Source of the DNA: Globisporangium splendens
Taxonomy: Eukaryota > Oomycota > Peronosporomycetes > Pythiales > Pythiaceae
Assembly (NCBI GenBank): GCA_006386115.1
Contig: VFIW01000052.1
Location: 248,001-312,000, forward strand
Direction of reading: 5' to 3'
DNA: 64,000 nucleotides
Part shown: piece after piece, positions 54,774-64,000 of the stretch
Layout of the letters: each line of letters starts with the position of its first letter
Numbering within the stretch: position 1 is the first letter of the stretch
Made by a program: the position numbers and the translations under genes
Notes under the pieces: model-generated
What the model saw: only the letters and a program-made list of their open reading frames with translations
The model's database searches: none
Told to the model about the DNA's origin: nothing

Positions 54774-55699
54774 ATGCCCGGCTCGCATCTCCTTGCACTG
54801 GAAATCATCTGCACGTGCTCGTCGACCATGATGATATTCAGCCCGACGCCCACTATATATCGGATCTACAAAGCCAAAAATGTCGGCATCTCGTCAGTCG
54901 TGCCACTAATCGCTGTGCTGGGGAACTCTCATGTCTGGTACGCACGCATCATTTGCACCTCGAAACCATGACACCCAACTAATTTCTTCTTCAATTGATC
55001 AATTTCAGGATGCTGAATGGGTACCTAAAGGACAAGATCTTCCCGATCTTCACGAACTTTTTGACGGGCGATATCGCTGCAGCAATATTCATCGCGATCT
55101 ACTATCGCTACAGCGAGGACCGCACCAATGTACTCAAGACTCTGGCATACGAGTTGATCGCACTGTCGCTCGTGACGCTGTATTTCGTGCTGGCGCTCTA
55201 CGGCGTCACCCACCAGTCACGCGAGCAGTCTGCTCTGATCGTCGGTGCAATTGGTATCGCGTTCTCGCTGAAACTCTATGGCGCCGGTTTTGAACGCATT
55301 GTGCTCGTCCTCAAGAACAAAACTGCCATCTACATTCCCATCCACATGGTCGTCATGGGCACTATCAACAACATCCTGTGGTTGGTCTATACTGCGCTGG
55401 ACCACAACTGGCTGATGTGTGGCTCGGCCATGATGTGCACAACATTGAGTGTCTCTCAACTGGTGCTGTACGTGGTATACTATCCTCACGGACGAAGAGC
55501 AGCGAATCACACAAGTTCTGTCCCAGTGTCCGCGAATACACAGGATATTTCGATCACTATCGCTCTTCCGCAGCTAAAGCCAGATGATAAGCACGCTGTT
55601 CCAGAGAGTCCCGTTTTCCACGCGTTGCGCTCACCGCTTTCGCTACTTCAAGCCGTGGAAAAGCACCGCTACTGCATGTTTGACTCCCAGATCAGCTGA
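54774..55699 (+). CDS. SWEET sugar transporter 2
   Basis: Two exons (54774-54937, 55009-55699) with the intron at exactly the same Trp codon as SWEET 1; 284 aa. Repeat 1: MMIFSPTPTIYRIYKAKNVG, SSVVPLIAVLGNSHVW, IFPIFTNFLTGDIAAAIFIA. Linker helix: YELIALSLVTLYFVLALYGV. Repeat 2: SLKLYGAGFERIVLVLKNKT, YIPIHMVVMGTINNILWLVY, LDHNWLMCGSAMM, LSVSQLVLYVVYYP. The tail has VPESPVFHALRSPLSLLQ. It is clearly a recent tandem duplicate of SWEET 1. No lesions. Confidence 0.9.
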
Positions 55700-56939
55700 A
55701 ATAGTTTGCGTGGGGCATTCTCACAGCCTTTTGTCCGCTGCACAACTCGTCGATTTGGAGAACTCTTTTGTTCGAGTGCAATCCCCTAATTGATTAATCC
55801 TGCATCTCGATGATGAGGTGCACAATGATCGTTGGAGTTTTGTCTGTCTGCCTTAATAGTGGCGAGGTTCCCAGTACCATGCACTGAACAACAGCAAATC
55901 GAGCGATCAAAACTCCCAGCTGGTCCAGCCCCGACAAAATGCATGAAACTCCACACTGATATTCATGTAAAGCAATGGAAGTAAGACCGTCAGACGATTG
56001 CACATAGTAATATGTGCAACGGCGCGACGATGTTCCTTTCGACCGATCTCTATGGGACGTGGCCATCGCAACGGCCCCTCCCCAAACCATCGCTGTTCAG
56101 CAGTACTTCAAGTGTATTCTTGTGGACCAAAGTCGAGTCGCGCAAACACTCGCACGTGGTTCGTGTTGTTGGATGGAGAGAATTGCACGCTGATTGGTTG
56201 GCTGGAGATGGATTGCCGCTGTCCTGTCGCTCCGTGATGTGATGCGTCACATGTTTGGAGGAAGTTGACCAGTCCGCGTCACGCCAAATTCAGTTTTTTA
56301 GACGAGATAAATTGCGAGAAAACCCTATAAAATACAATTCTTGTCTGCATGTCGTGGATGTACTTGCGTAATTATATAACGCTGTCCTACAAAGAAGCAG
56401 CTGCAGCAAAGCTTATTGCTGTAACAGTGGTGGCGACAACGGACAACCACATCAGACACACTCTTTCTCCAGGTACTCAAGCAGTAACAACGCAGAAAAA
56501 CAGAACAAAACACGAACCAATTTGATTGTAAGAAAGAAGCGTACGTTGCACGAAAGCTTCATGGCCTCCAGATACAGTGTGTCCAGATTGCACTGGGTTT
56601 AGTTGGATATAGCAGTTTGAACCTTGTTGAAAGATTACTTTTTTGTGATTATTAACTAAAGTGAGTCCAAATGTCTCCTCTGTGCTGTACCACTGCGCTG
56701 TTTGAGTACATGGGATTAACCAGCTAAAACACTTATTTAGGTGATCGTTTCCTGCAAATCTGGAATGACAAACCCTTTAGCACCGAGGCTGCGCATGCCC
56801 TCTGATTGGAGTGGGCTGCAGCCATCCTCACTTTTCATTTGAGCTTTCCTTGAGCCCATCAGTGGCCAGCAACACATTTCCAAGTCTGTACAGTTTCCCA
56901 GCTCACCAAGTCTTGATATCGCAGAAAATATCACCCAAG
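55700..56939. other. intergenic region in the SWEET array
   Basis: No supported gene. The final 130 bases hold an Inr-like TTTTCATTTGAGCTTTCC upstream of the next ATG. Confidence 0.5.
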
Positions 56940-57767
56940 ATGAGCGAACACGACGTCATCACCGCGCTGCGGTTCATCACGGCTTTCACGTCGCTCTCCA
57001 TGATTCTCAGTCCAACGCCCGCCGTCTACCGAATCTTCAAGACGCATGAAATCGGTCACACCTCGATCATCTCGCTTGTCGGCACACTGGGGAACTGTAC
57101 GATGTGGACGACGTTTGGATTCTTCGAAGGCAACTACTTTCCCGTGGTTGCTACGTTTGGCTCTGGCGTGTTGATCTCGCACATCTACATCTCGGTTTAT
57201 TACAAGTACACACCTGAGCGTGCCTACGTGCGCAAAGTATACGGCTTTGCAGTGAGCTTCTTGCTGTGTGTAGTGCTCTACGCCGTGCTTGGTGCGACGG
57301 GAGTAACTGGGCAGACGCGTACCGGGGTGCGCGACGTTATTGGGTATGCTGCAGTGTGCGTCACGTTGATTCTATACGGCTCCCCATTCGAGAAAGTGCG
57401 TCAAGTGCTCAAGTACAAATCCGCGGTCTTCATCCCAATCCATATGGTGTGTGCAGGCTCGACAAACAACGCGTTCTGGATTGTGTACACGTATCTGGAC
57501 AAGGATTGGTTTCTGTTTGTCACCAATGCAGCGTGTTTTGTGCTTGGGATGGGGCAACTGACCCTCTACCTCATTTACAACCCCAAAAGATGTCCACTCC
57601 CAGACAACTACGGCAAGGAAGACGACCACACTATGATTTCGATTGTTCAGTCACCAAAAGAAGTGCACCTCGTCCGCAGCAGCATCAATAGCGCCGCGAT
57701 AACACATCCGCCAGAGAGCCCAAGTTACCAAGTGATCCACTCGCCCTTAGCCCCTTTGCGCACATAA
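56940..57767 (+). CDS. SWEET sugar transporter 3 (intronless)
   Basis: 275 aa in one exon. Repeat 1: LSMILSPTPAVYRIFKTHEI, SIISLVGTLGNCTMWTTFGF, GNYFPVVATFGSGVLISHIY. Repeat 2: ILYGSPFEKVRQVLKYKSA, IPIHMVCAGSTNNAFWIVYT, DKDWFLFVTNAACFVLGMGQ. It is more diverged from SWEET 1 and 2 than those are from each other, and lacks the intron; the codons around the splice site read straight through (NCTMWTTFGF). The tail keeps a PESPSYQVIHSPLAPL motif like its neighbours, which suggests a conserved sorting or interaction site. The in-frame upstream ATG at 56811 would add 43 residues and is less likely than the one at 56940, which gives a standard SWEET start. Confidence 0.88.
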   Translation: MSEHDVITALRFITAFTSLSMILSPTPAVYRIFKTHEIGHTSIISLVGTLGNCTMWTTFGFFEGNYFPVVATFGSGVLISHIYISVYYKYTPERAYVRKVYGFAVSFLLCVVLYAVLGATGVTGQTRTGVRDVIGYAAVCVTLILYGSPFEKVRQVLKYKSAVFIPIHMVCAGSTNNAFWIVYTYLDKDWFLFVTNAACFVLGMGQLTLYLIYNPKRCPLPDNYGKEDDHTMISIVQSPKEVHLVRSSINSAAITHPPESPSYQVIHSPLAPLRT

Positions 57768-58188
57768 TGCCAGGATACTAAATAATCTCAAGTAGAATTC
57801 ATGTTTGCACCAGACTTTGTACCTTGTACTACCTTTTCCCATTTGAACCGCTGACTTGGAAGCACAAGTAAGTCGCCAATGTTGCAAGTTAACGGTAAAA
57901 GGCAAGGCTACGTCAAGCCGACTTTTTTGGATTTGGAAGCAGGTCACGCCGAGCAGTATAATTGAAGTAGACTGGATGTGTACCCATTCCTTCAAGTTTA
58001 CACGTCATCAGCCACCACTAGCGTAACACCTGGAGAGCTCAGCTTGCCATCACTCAGATAATGTAGATCGCAGTGAGCACAAGCTTTCTTTGGGAATATC
58101 TTTGCGTGGTTGATCTTAAACGTGTACATGCAATGCTCCCTTCTAATTCATCGCTACGCTGCACCGTTATGAAGCTATGTGCATTTGT
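57768..58188. other. convergent intergenic region
   Basis: Between the 3' ends of two convergent SWEET genes; nothing else seen. Confidence 0.5.
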
Positions 58189-58986
58189 TTATACAGCAGA
58201 TACCGGAGCAAGTGTTGTCGAGCTTGGTTCTAAGGTTGGACTCTTGATCTTGGAATAAGCAAAGGAGCCGTTCTCCTTTGGAGTGACAATGTCAATTGAT
58301 ACCCTCTGGATGTCATTGTCATTCTGCACTTGACTGACGCTTGGTTTGTACTTGACGTAGAGAGTAACTTGAATCACGCTGAACACTAATCCGAGTGCAT
58401 TGGGGGTGAGCACAAACATATCGTTGTCGATAATCGCATAAAGCACCCAGAGCGTGCAGTTGATCATCGTCACAAGGCAGAATGAGATCGGCAGCGACGA
58501 CGAGCTCTTGGTTTGCACGACCTTCTTCATTGTCTCGAACGGCGAAGCGTAGAGGATAATGTTGAGCGTGACGGCGACAAACCCGATGACTTTCCCCACT
58601 TGCTTGTTGGTTTGGCTGGTTACGCCGGACGCACCCAAGACTGCATACACTGTGACGCAAGCGATGCCGAAGCCAATGGACACAAAAAGCTTCACCACGT
58701 ACTTTTTCTCGGTTGTGTGGTGCAAGTAGAAAATGACGTAAGAAAGCGCGCACAGCACACCGATCGCATTTGTGACCACAACTGGGAAGACGCTACCCAT
58801 CATGCAGCCGTAGACGACCCATATGGAAGCGCACCCCCACATTGAAAGAAGAGGGAGCACCGAGACTTCACCGATCACCTTGGTCTTGTGGATGCGACGG
58901 AGATCTGGCAGAGGGCTCACGAAGAGAGCGACGGCAGTTAAAATCGCGAAGACCTGGAGGATCGTGAAGAACAGTGATTCTGCCAT
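58189..58986 (-). CDS. SWEET sugar transporter 4 (inverted, intronless)
   Basis: 265 aa in one exon from the ATG at 58986; an upstream in-frame ATG (59073) would add 29 residues lacking SWEET features. Repeat 1: LFVSPLPDLRRIHKTKVIGE, VLPLLSMWGCASIWVVYGCM, SVFPVVVTNAIGVLCALSYV. Repeat 2: ILYASPFETMKKVVQTKSSS, ISFCLVTMINCTLWVLYAII, DNDMFVLTPNALGLVFSVIQ. The pattern Phe-Val-x-Pro-Asn-x-Leu-Gly near the end of repeat 2 is typical of eukaryotic SWEETs. It is the most diverged member and the only one on the minus strand. The tail lacks the exact PESP motif but ends in a Ser/Thr-rich region. Confidence 0.87.
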   Translation of the reverse strand: MAESLFFTILQVFAILTAVALFVSPLPDLRRIHKTKVIGEVSVLPLLSMWGCASIWVVYGCMMGSVFPVVVTNAIGVLCALSYVIFYLHHTTEKKYVVKLFVSIGFGIACVTVYAVLGASGVTSQTNKQVGKVIGFVAVTLNIILYASPFETMKKVVQTKSSSSLPISFCLVTMINCTLWVLYAIIDNDMFVLTPNALGLVFSVIQVTLYVKYKPSVSQVQNDNDIQRVSIDIVTPKENGSFAYSKIKSPTLEPSSTTLAPVSAV

Positions 58987-61900
58987 GCTGCAATTCCTGA
59001 CGACTGGAATACACGAGCTTGGAGAGCGGCCAACGCACGACTTGGGTGGATGCAGAAAATTGGGGAGTGGCAAAGAGGTGCCAATGGAGAAGCCGAAACT
59101 GAAGTATATTCTGCCTGGTGCCTAATTTCTCACACTTTGCTGAGTCTGGCCACCACCACCCGTCGCCCCTCTCTCTCCCTCTCTCTCTCTTCGTGGCGAC
59201 TTGCGGACAAATGTTTACCACAAGCAATCTTTCCACTTTCTATAGAAAGGTGATGTCGTTTTTCGATCGGTACTGTGCTCTCCAATGCAAAATGGGGTAA
59301 TCAACAGTGGCACTCGCGTCTGAAACTGCAACCGCAACTGCACGCTCGCGACAGCTTGTGCCACCAAACACCACGTATCGCTTTGTTGTGCCTTCAGCAC
59401 AGAAGGGAGCTGGTGTAGGTTCTGAGAAGGCACGCACATAGAAGCGCCTGGCGGTTGAAGCTCGCGCTTTTTCGAACGATGCGATTGGTCCTCGTGCACG
59501 ATTGGTGACCTGATGAGTCAGTCAAAGAACTCTTTTTTACCAGGAGACCTCTGTATGACGAATAAATGGGTTCACTCGAGGAGTGCATAGTCAGGGGATT
59601 AGCGAGATTATTTGGTGGTATCAATTGCAAAGGCTCACCTTTTGTAACGCAACATCAAGGAAGAGTCCTGTAATCGGGCAATTGCAGAACATGCAGTACG
59701 TTTCGTCACCACTTTTTTTCCGGTGAAATCGGCACTACAGCACCGGCAATCGAACTTGAATGCTGCAGAAAAAATGGCTGTTGAGCAGCGTGTGGCGACA
59801 GGTGTGTTTACATGGAGACGCCAATGTATTCCAACCCGATATACACTTAGTGCTTCGTTGCAATCACTTGCACTGAAGCAAGAAATACGTCCAAACTCTT
59901 CAACTGGATAACGTGGGAACATGTACGGCACAAGCAGCCGATCTGCTCGCCAACAGAGCCACGGATGCCAAAGCCTACAGCCATTTCAGTACAAGCAATA
60001 CTCCAGAAACTAACCGGATCTGACAACGAGCAATCCAGCTATTCGATGGAGCTACAACGACCAATAACCAGCAATCCCTCGGGAATCACCAACAGAGTTC
60101 CACTTCCACAGCAAGGGTGCTCCAACAATTGAAGGCTTCTTTAACTCCTAACAGTTTAAATATAGAATAAATAGAATACCTGATCATCATCAAATTCGTC
60201 CAAACTCGCATGCGTGAGATCGTCAGCTACAACCTGCGTCACATTCCAGTCTAATCTCTGGCGGCGGCGTGATGGATCTTGTGGAAAGATACACAGTTCA
60301 ACTTATGGTTCAAGGTGACGTGTATTATGTCACCGTTAATACCGCATCTTCCTCAAAGCCCACCCGCACAAAATGACGTGAAGAAGCCGATCAGGCAAAA
60401 AAGTCGGATCGTACCGCTCTTGCCCAAGCGATGCTGTTTGGCAAGCACACTTGTGTTCACGTCCATTTGATTCGCCTACATTGTTGGAAATATTAGAATC
60501 CACGCCGTGGGCAGTATGTTTTTGAAATTCAGGTGTGCTGAAATGGAACTCAGAATTTGGCAGTGATCTTCTTCTTTCCACTCAAGTAATGCACTACGTG
60601 TCCGGATATGGTAGGATATTCCAAGTACCCTGAGTTGTAGCAGCGGCCTTGGCAAGATGCCACATGGACCGCTGGAAACCAGACGACCAAAGGGCAAATT
60701 ACAAGGCCATGCTCAAGCAAAAGTGTGATTTTCAAAATCGCGTTGAACTCAGATTATACTCCACACAATCCGATTTTGAAAGTTCTCTGGATTCTGTGTA
60801 TCCAGAGTAGTATGTGGGATGCCATTCGGCTGCATTCACCTTCATAAACTAGTCGTACGATTAGAAACAGAATAACACAAAAAGTGCTTGTATGATTTTC
60901 AGGTGTAGACGCACATCTAGATGTCCTATGTGTTTGTGTTCAGTAAATAATTGCCTTCCACATTTAGAGGTCAATCCTCTTCTACTTCACAAATGTGCAA
61001 TCCATGAAGCATCAGATGATATTGTGATTATCGATAAAAATACAAGTAAAAGTTATAACCTCCCTCAGATCTGTTTAATCCTGCAAATGTTGCTTGAGGT
61101 CTGCTCAAACAACATTAGCCCTAAAACCAGGTTTAACTTGGATTTTAACCTGAACGCATAAGTTAAACCTAAGATTGGAGGTTGCTAAAAGAAAAGAGCA
61201 GGTTGCAGCAGCACTCCCAACGTTCGAACAGTTGAAAGAACAAGGGAAAAGCTTCGTCATGGGGTTGCTTCACGAGGAAGAGGAGAAATAGTTGGCGAGG
61301 ACAATAGACACGAAGAATCACGGTGACGCGTCAGAGACCATACCCCATCGATCACTCGACTCAGTCTGGGTCCAAAATTTCTGTGGACCGATGTGCTGTC
61401 GCAGAGAAGGCGTCGATCTTGCCAAACGCCGTGGGTGCTTCGCAATCGGAGAGGAAGCACGGTCAAGGAGACGTATGTCCGTCAGTCTCAGTAGAGCTAC
61501 CTGGGATGTTGAGGTTTGCATTGGTGCAGACCCAAACCAAAGGCAGTGTTCACACATCTCCTTGCTCCTCTTTTTCGCGAAACGGACGAACGTGCAATGA
61601 CCCTCTTAGCACGGTTGTTATGAGCTGCAAATAAACAAGGCAGTTGCAAAAGTCTAAAATCCAGAGCTTCTCCGTGCAGCGCACAGCATTCGTTTTAACA
61701 ATAGGCAAAACCAGTCGACCGATGAACCCGAGATAGTTCAATTATCGGCAGGTAATGCTGTTTGGGGATTTCATGTTCGAAGGTGCCATTTCGAGGTAGT
61801 TGTATTAACAGACGCTATTTCTAACAACGAGGGAGGGAAGGTTGCTTTGGATGGCATTTCAAACGCACTGAACGTCTGGTCGTGGCAGCACCTTGCGGCA

Positions 61901-63061
61901 ACCATTGTCTTGCGGGTTTCGGAGGTAAGAATGGGGCTGGCCAAACGCAGACGACCAGTCTGGTCTTACCCTTTACCGTCGAGTGACTATGGTCAGGATT
62001 AGCATCGCACCCTCAGTCCACCAAGACCTCAGGTCATCCTTCCTCCCTCCAAATAGGCAGACGTTTGCTCTGGCACAAGCGTGTGTGCCGTGTTTTGGGG
62101 ACTGTTGTGAACAGCGCCCTCTTATAACCCCCCGTTGCACGACTGCATAGCATTCAAGTGAGTGCATTCTCGGCGTCATGCTCTTCACACGGCGATCACC
62201 ACAGCAACTACTGGCGCCTCGCAGTCGTCAGTGAGGTGCTTCTTTCACAAGAGGTCCATGAAGTGTTTCAAAAACCAAGACGAAGACACAGGGAGTAGGA
62301 TTGCATCGACAAATTGTCCAACGAAAGCGAAGAATAAGATACAGAAAAAGGAGGTGAACCATGCTCTAAGATAGGTGCGAACATGCATGAGAAATCTTGT
62401 CCCGATTTGAAATTTGCCGCATTAAGGTTTGCTCAAATTGTCAACTGAACATCCTCGGCTCTTACACATAACGGGAGTTAATAACGTACACTGCCAAACA
62501 GTATGCGGTCTGGTGTTCTTATAGAGCGCGGTAAAATTGAACGAGGGCGTTGTATTCGAGGGCACTGTATTCTGTCTGCGAGATCTATCCACAATGTAAT
62601 TGTGTTTGAGCCTTAGGAACACTTGTGTTGTGGATGCAAGGATTTGCAAAATATTCCTACAAAATGCCGGAAGGTTGCTTGCAATCGCATTCTGATTACG
62701 GTGCATCTTCATGGGCATTCAAGAAACCAAATTTGTTTCAAAAACTAGGATTCTTTCGCAGTTACGCACCAACGTTTGATAATACCTTGACCATAATCGA
62801 CTCTGGTCTCTGCTTTAGATCGTAAAGCAGCATCTCTTCGCAAGGGCCACACTGTTGCTGATTGACACTCATGAACATTTCCAAGAATCACCGTATCTAG
62901 AAGGTCATACTTTGTAGTTAACGACGCGTGGCACCAAATAGACTGCAAGTCAGTGATCTACGGTTGCCCCGTCCGGTTGATGACTCAATCGCTGAACTAC
63001 AAGGTGATGACATGGAAGACGTAGATCATTTAGAGGAAAAACTCGTCAGTTTGTTGCCATT
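58987..63061. other. gene-poor region
   Basis: About 4 kb with no frame I can defend. It has a (CT)n microsatellite at about 59167-59190, AT-rich patches, and short frames that look random. It may consist of decayed repeats. Confidence 0.45.
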
Positions 63062-63837
63062 CTATTGACAGTGCACTCGATGCATACCCACAATGTGAAT
63101 ACTCGATTGGTAACATTCCGTGCCTTTCACCATAGCTGCTTCTAGCACTCTGTCAGGTGTGAATGAGAATGCCGAGCTTGCATGACGCTTGGACCAGCGC
63201 TTCAGTAACGAGGATCCAACCTCGAGACGATTCAATTGCGGCAAGTAAGGTGGCAGAGAGTACAGCAGCGCGCCAACCGAGAGGATTACTTCCTCAAGTT
63301 TCTTGCACACGTGAATTGGAGCATTTTCGATAATGACAATTGAACGGGGGAGCGGCCATGGCCGTAAATAGGGAGGGACTTTTCACAGAACTCACGATGA
63401 AATCTCAAATGCGTGAGCGTCCCATAGGCAAGAGACCAGCTCATAAACCCGTGCACGTCCATGGTCGCCAGCAATGACACGCGCTCTCCTCTGACGAACG
63501 CGATTGACACCGCTGCTGGCTTGCTGACTGGTGACCACGCGCATCGGCGATAAGAATGTCGCGAGTCTTTCGCTATCTCGCCTACGAAGACGAGCTGCTC
63601 TTGGCTGACGTAAAACAGGCTCAGTGGTTACACGGAAGTGGGACGCTCCTCGACACTTGATTCTCTGGCTCGCTTGATAAGTACTTTCCGCGAAAGCTTG
63701 ACATCAAAATGCAGTGCGCGGCGGATTGTCGACGTCGATAGCGGGATGTTGGAGAAGTTGGCGCGCAATGTTTGTTGCAGTTCCTCCACACAGAGACATG
63801 GATACGCTTCACATAATCTCATATATAACTACATATA
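63062..63837 (-). pseudogene. Tc1/mariner-type transposase remnant
   Basis: On the minus strand a helix-turn-helix part (CVEELQQTLRANFSN, STSTIRRALHFDVKLSR) is followed, after an in-frame TAA near 63635, by LVFVGEIAKDSRHSYRRCAW. A frame change then gives VRGERVSLLATMDVHGFMSW, and a further frame change gives IVIIENAPIHVCKKLEEVI and LYSLPPYLPQLNRLEVGSSL. This order is that of a DDE_3 transposase. The second catalytic Asp of the usual I-x-DNAPIH motif is Glu, and the sequence is broken by a stop and shifts, so it is dead. Terminal repeats were not found. Confidence 0.75.
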
Positions 63838-64000
63838 TTAGGTGGCCAACGCGATGTTCTCTTTTGCGTGGGCTTTCGCTTCACAGTGCCTCTAGACAGG
63901 AACGCTTGATACCATCTAAAGATGGAGCAGCGAGACGCACCAAGAACAAAGGCAATCTGGTCTATTTCTACATCATGAAAAAAATGCAAAACGATGGCAC

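Noticed and set aside
59118..63000. Numerous short frames in the gene-poor right end
   Set aside because: Short, overlapping on both strands, no conserved pattern, and no splice signals joining them.
1..64000. rRNA, tRNA, CRISPR arrays, bacterial operon signals
   Set aside because: None seen by eye; the intron structure and gene content are eukaryotic.

Overview
The window looks like nuclear DNA of a zoosporic oomycete (Pythium/Phytophthora type). Genes have short 60-100 bp GT-AG introns. Inr/FPR-like core promoter elements (CTCATTTCCCAATTC) are present. Typical oomycete families occur: SWEET transporters in tandem, a receptor-like TKL kinase, a SAP/Myb-like nuclear protein and an APE-type LINE with RNase H. 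There are no bacterial operons, rRNA or tRNA genes that I can see.

Layout. (1) 0-11.2 kb is a repeat-rich accessory zone. It holds three or four diverged copies of a small helical-protein gene, a 5'-truncated LINE (3639-8233, 15-bp target-site duplication), an inverted second LINE fragment (1232-2972), a 58-bp perfect-abutting hairpin and a dispersed repeat. (2) 10.7-41.2 kb is a striking nest of inverted duplications. Segment A (10713-18200: small gene, Qb-SNARE, MED13, a gene fragment) is followed by segment B (18201-23563: CCDC77, SAP/Myb-like gene, decayed membrane-protein gene). Then comes an inverted copy of A (23565-31052), a unique 3.1-kb stretch, a segment D (34193-35008, truncated DUF4360 gene), an inverted copy of B (35009-40370), and an inverted copy of D (40371-41186, intact DUF4360 gene). 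Mirror coordinates add to constants (41765 for A, 58572 for B, 75379 for D), so no net insertion or deletion separates the copies at any point I compared; only scattered substitutions do. B therefore occurs twice, each time exactly bounded by a different inverted-repeat pair. This is either a real palindromic or invertible locus, or the trace of a heterozygous inversion mis-threaded in assembly. (3) 41.5-50.4 kb is ordinary, gene-dense sequence: a receptor-like TKL kinase, a DIX-domain/auxilin-J fusion, a DUF3228 protein, a voltage-gated K+ channel and a secreted alginate-lyase-family enzyme. (4) 51.0-59.0 kb is a tandem array of five SWEET sugar-transporter genes: two with one intron at the same codon, two intronless, and one a deletion pseudogene. 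(5) 59-64 kb is gene-poor and ends in a dead Tc1/mariner-type transposase.

The genes do not form one pathway. Shared themes are endomembrane traffic (SNARE, DIX-auxilin), transcription (MED13), the flagellar/centrosomal apparatus (CCDC77), and membrane transport and nutrition (SWEETs, K+ channel, secreted lyase). I found no self-evident new defence or mobile system. The most unusual observations are the base-precise nested inverted duplications and the DIX plus auxilin J-domain protein.
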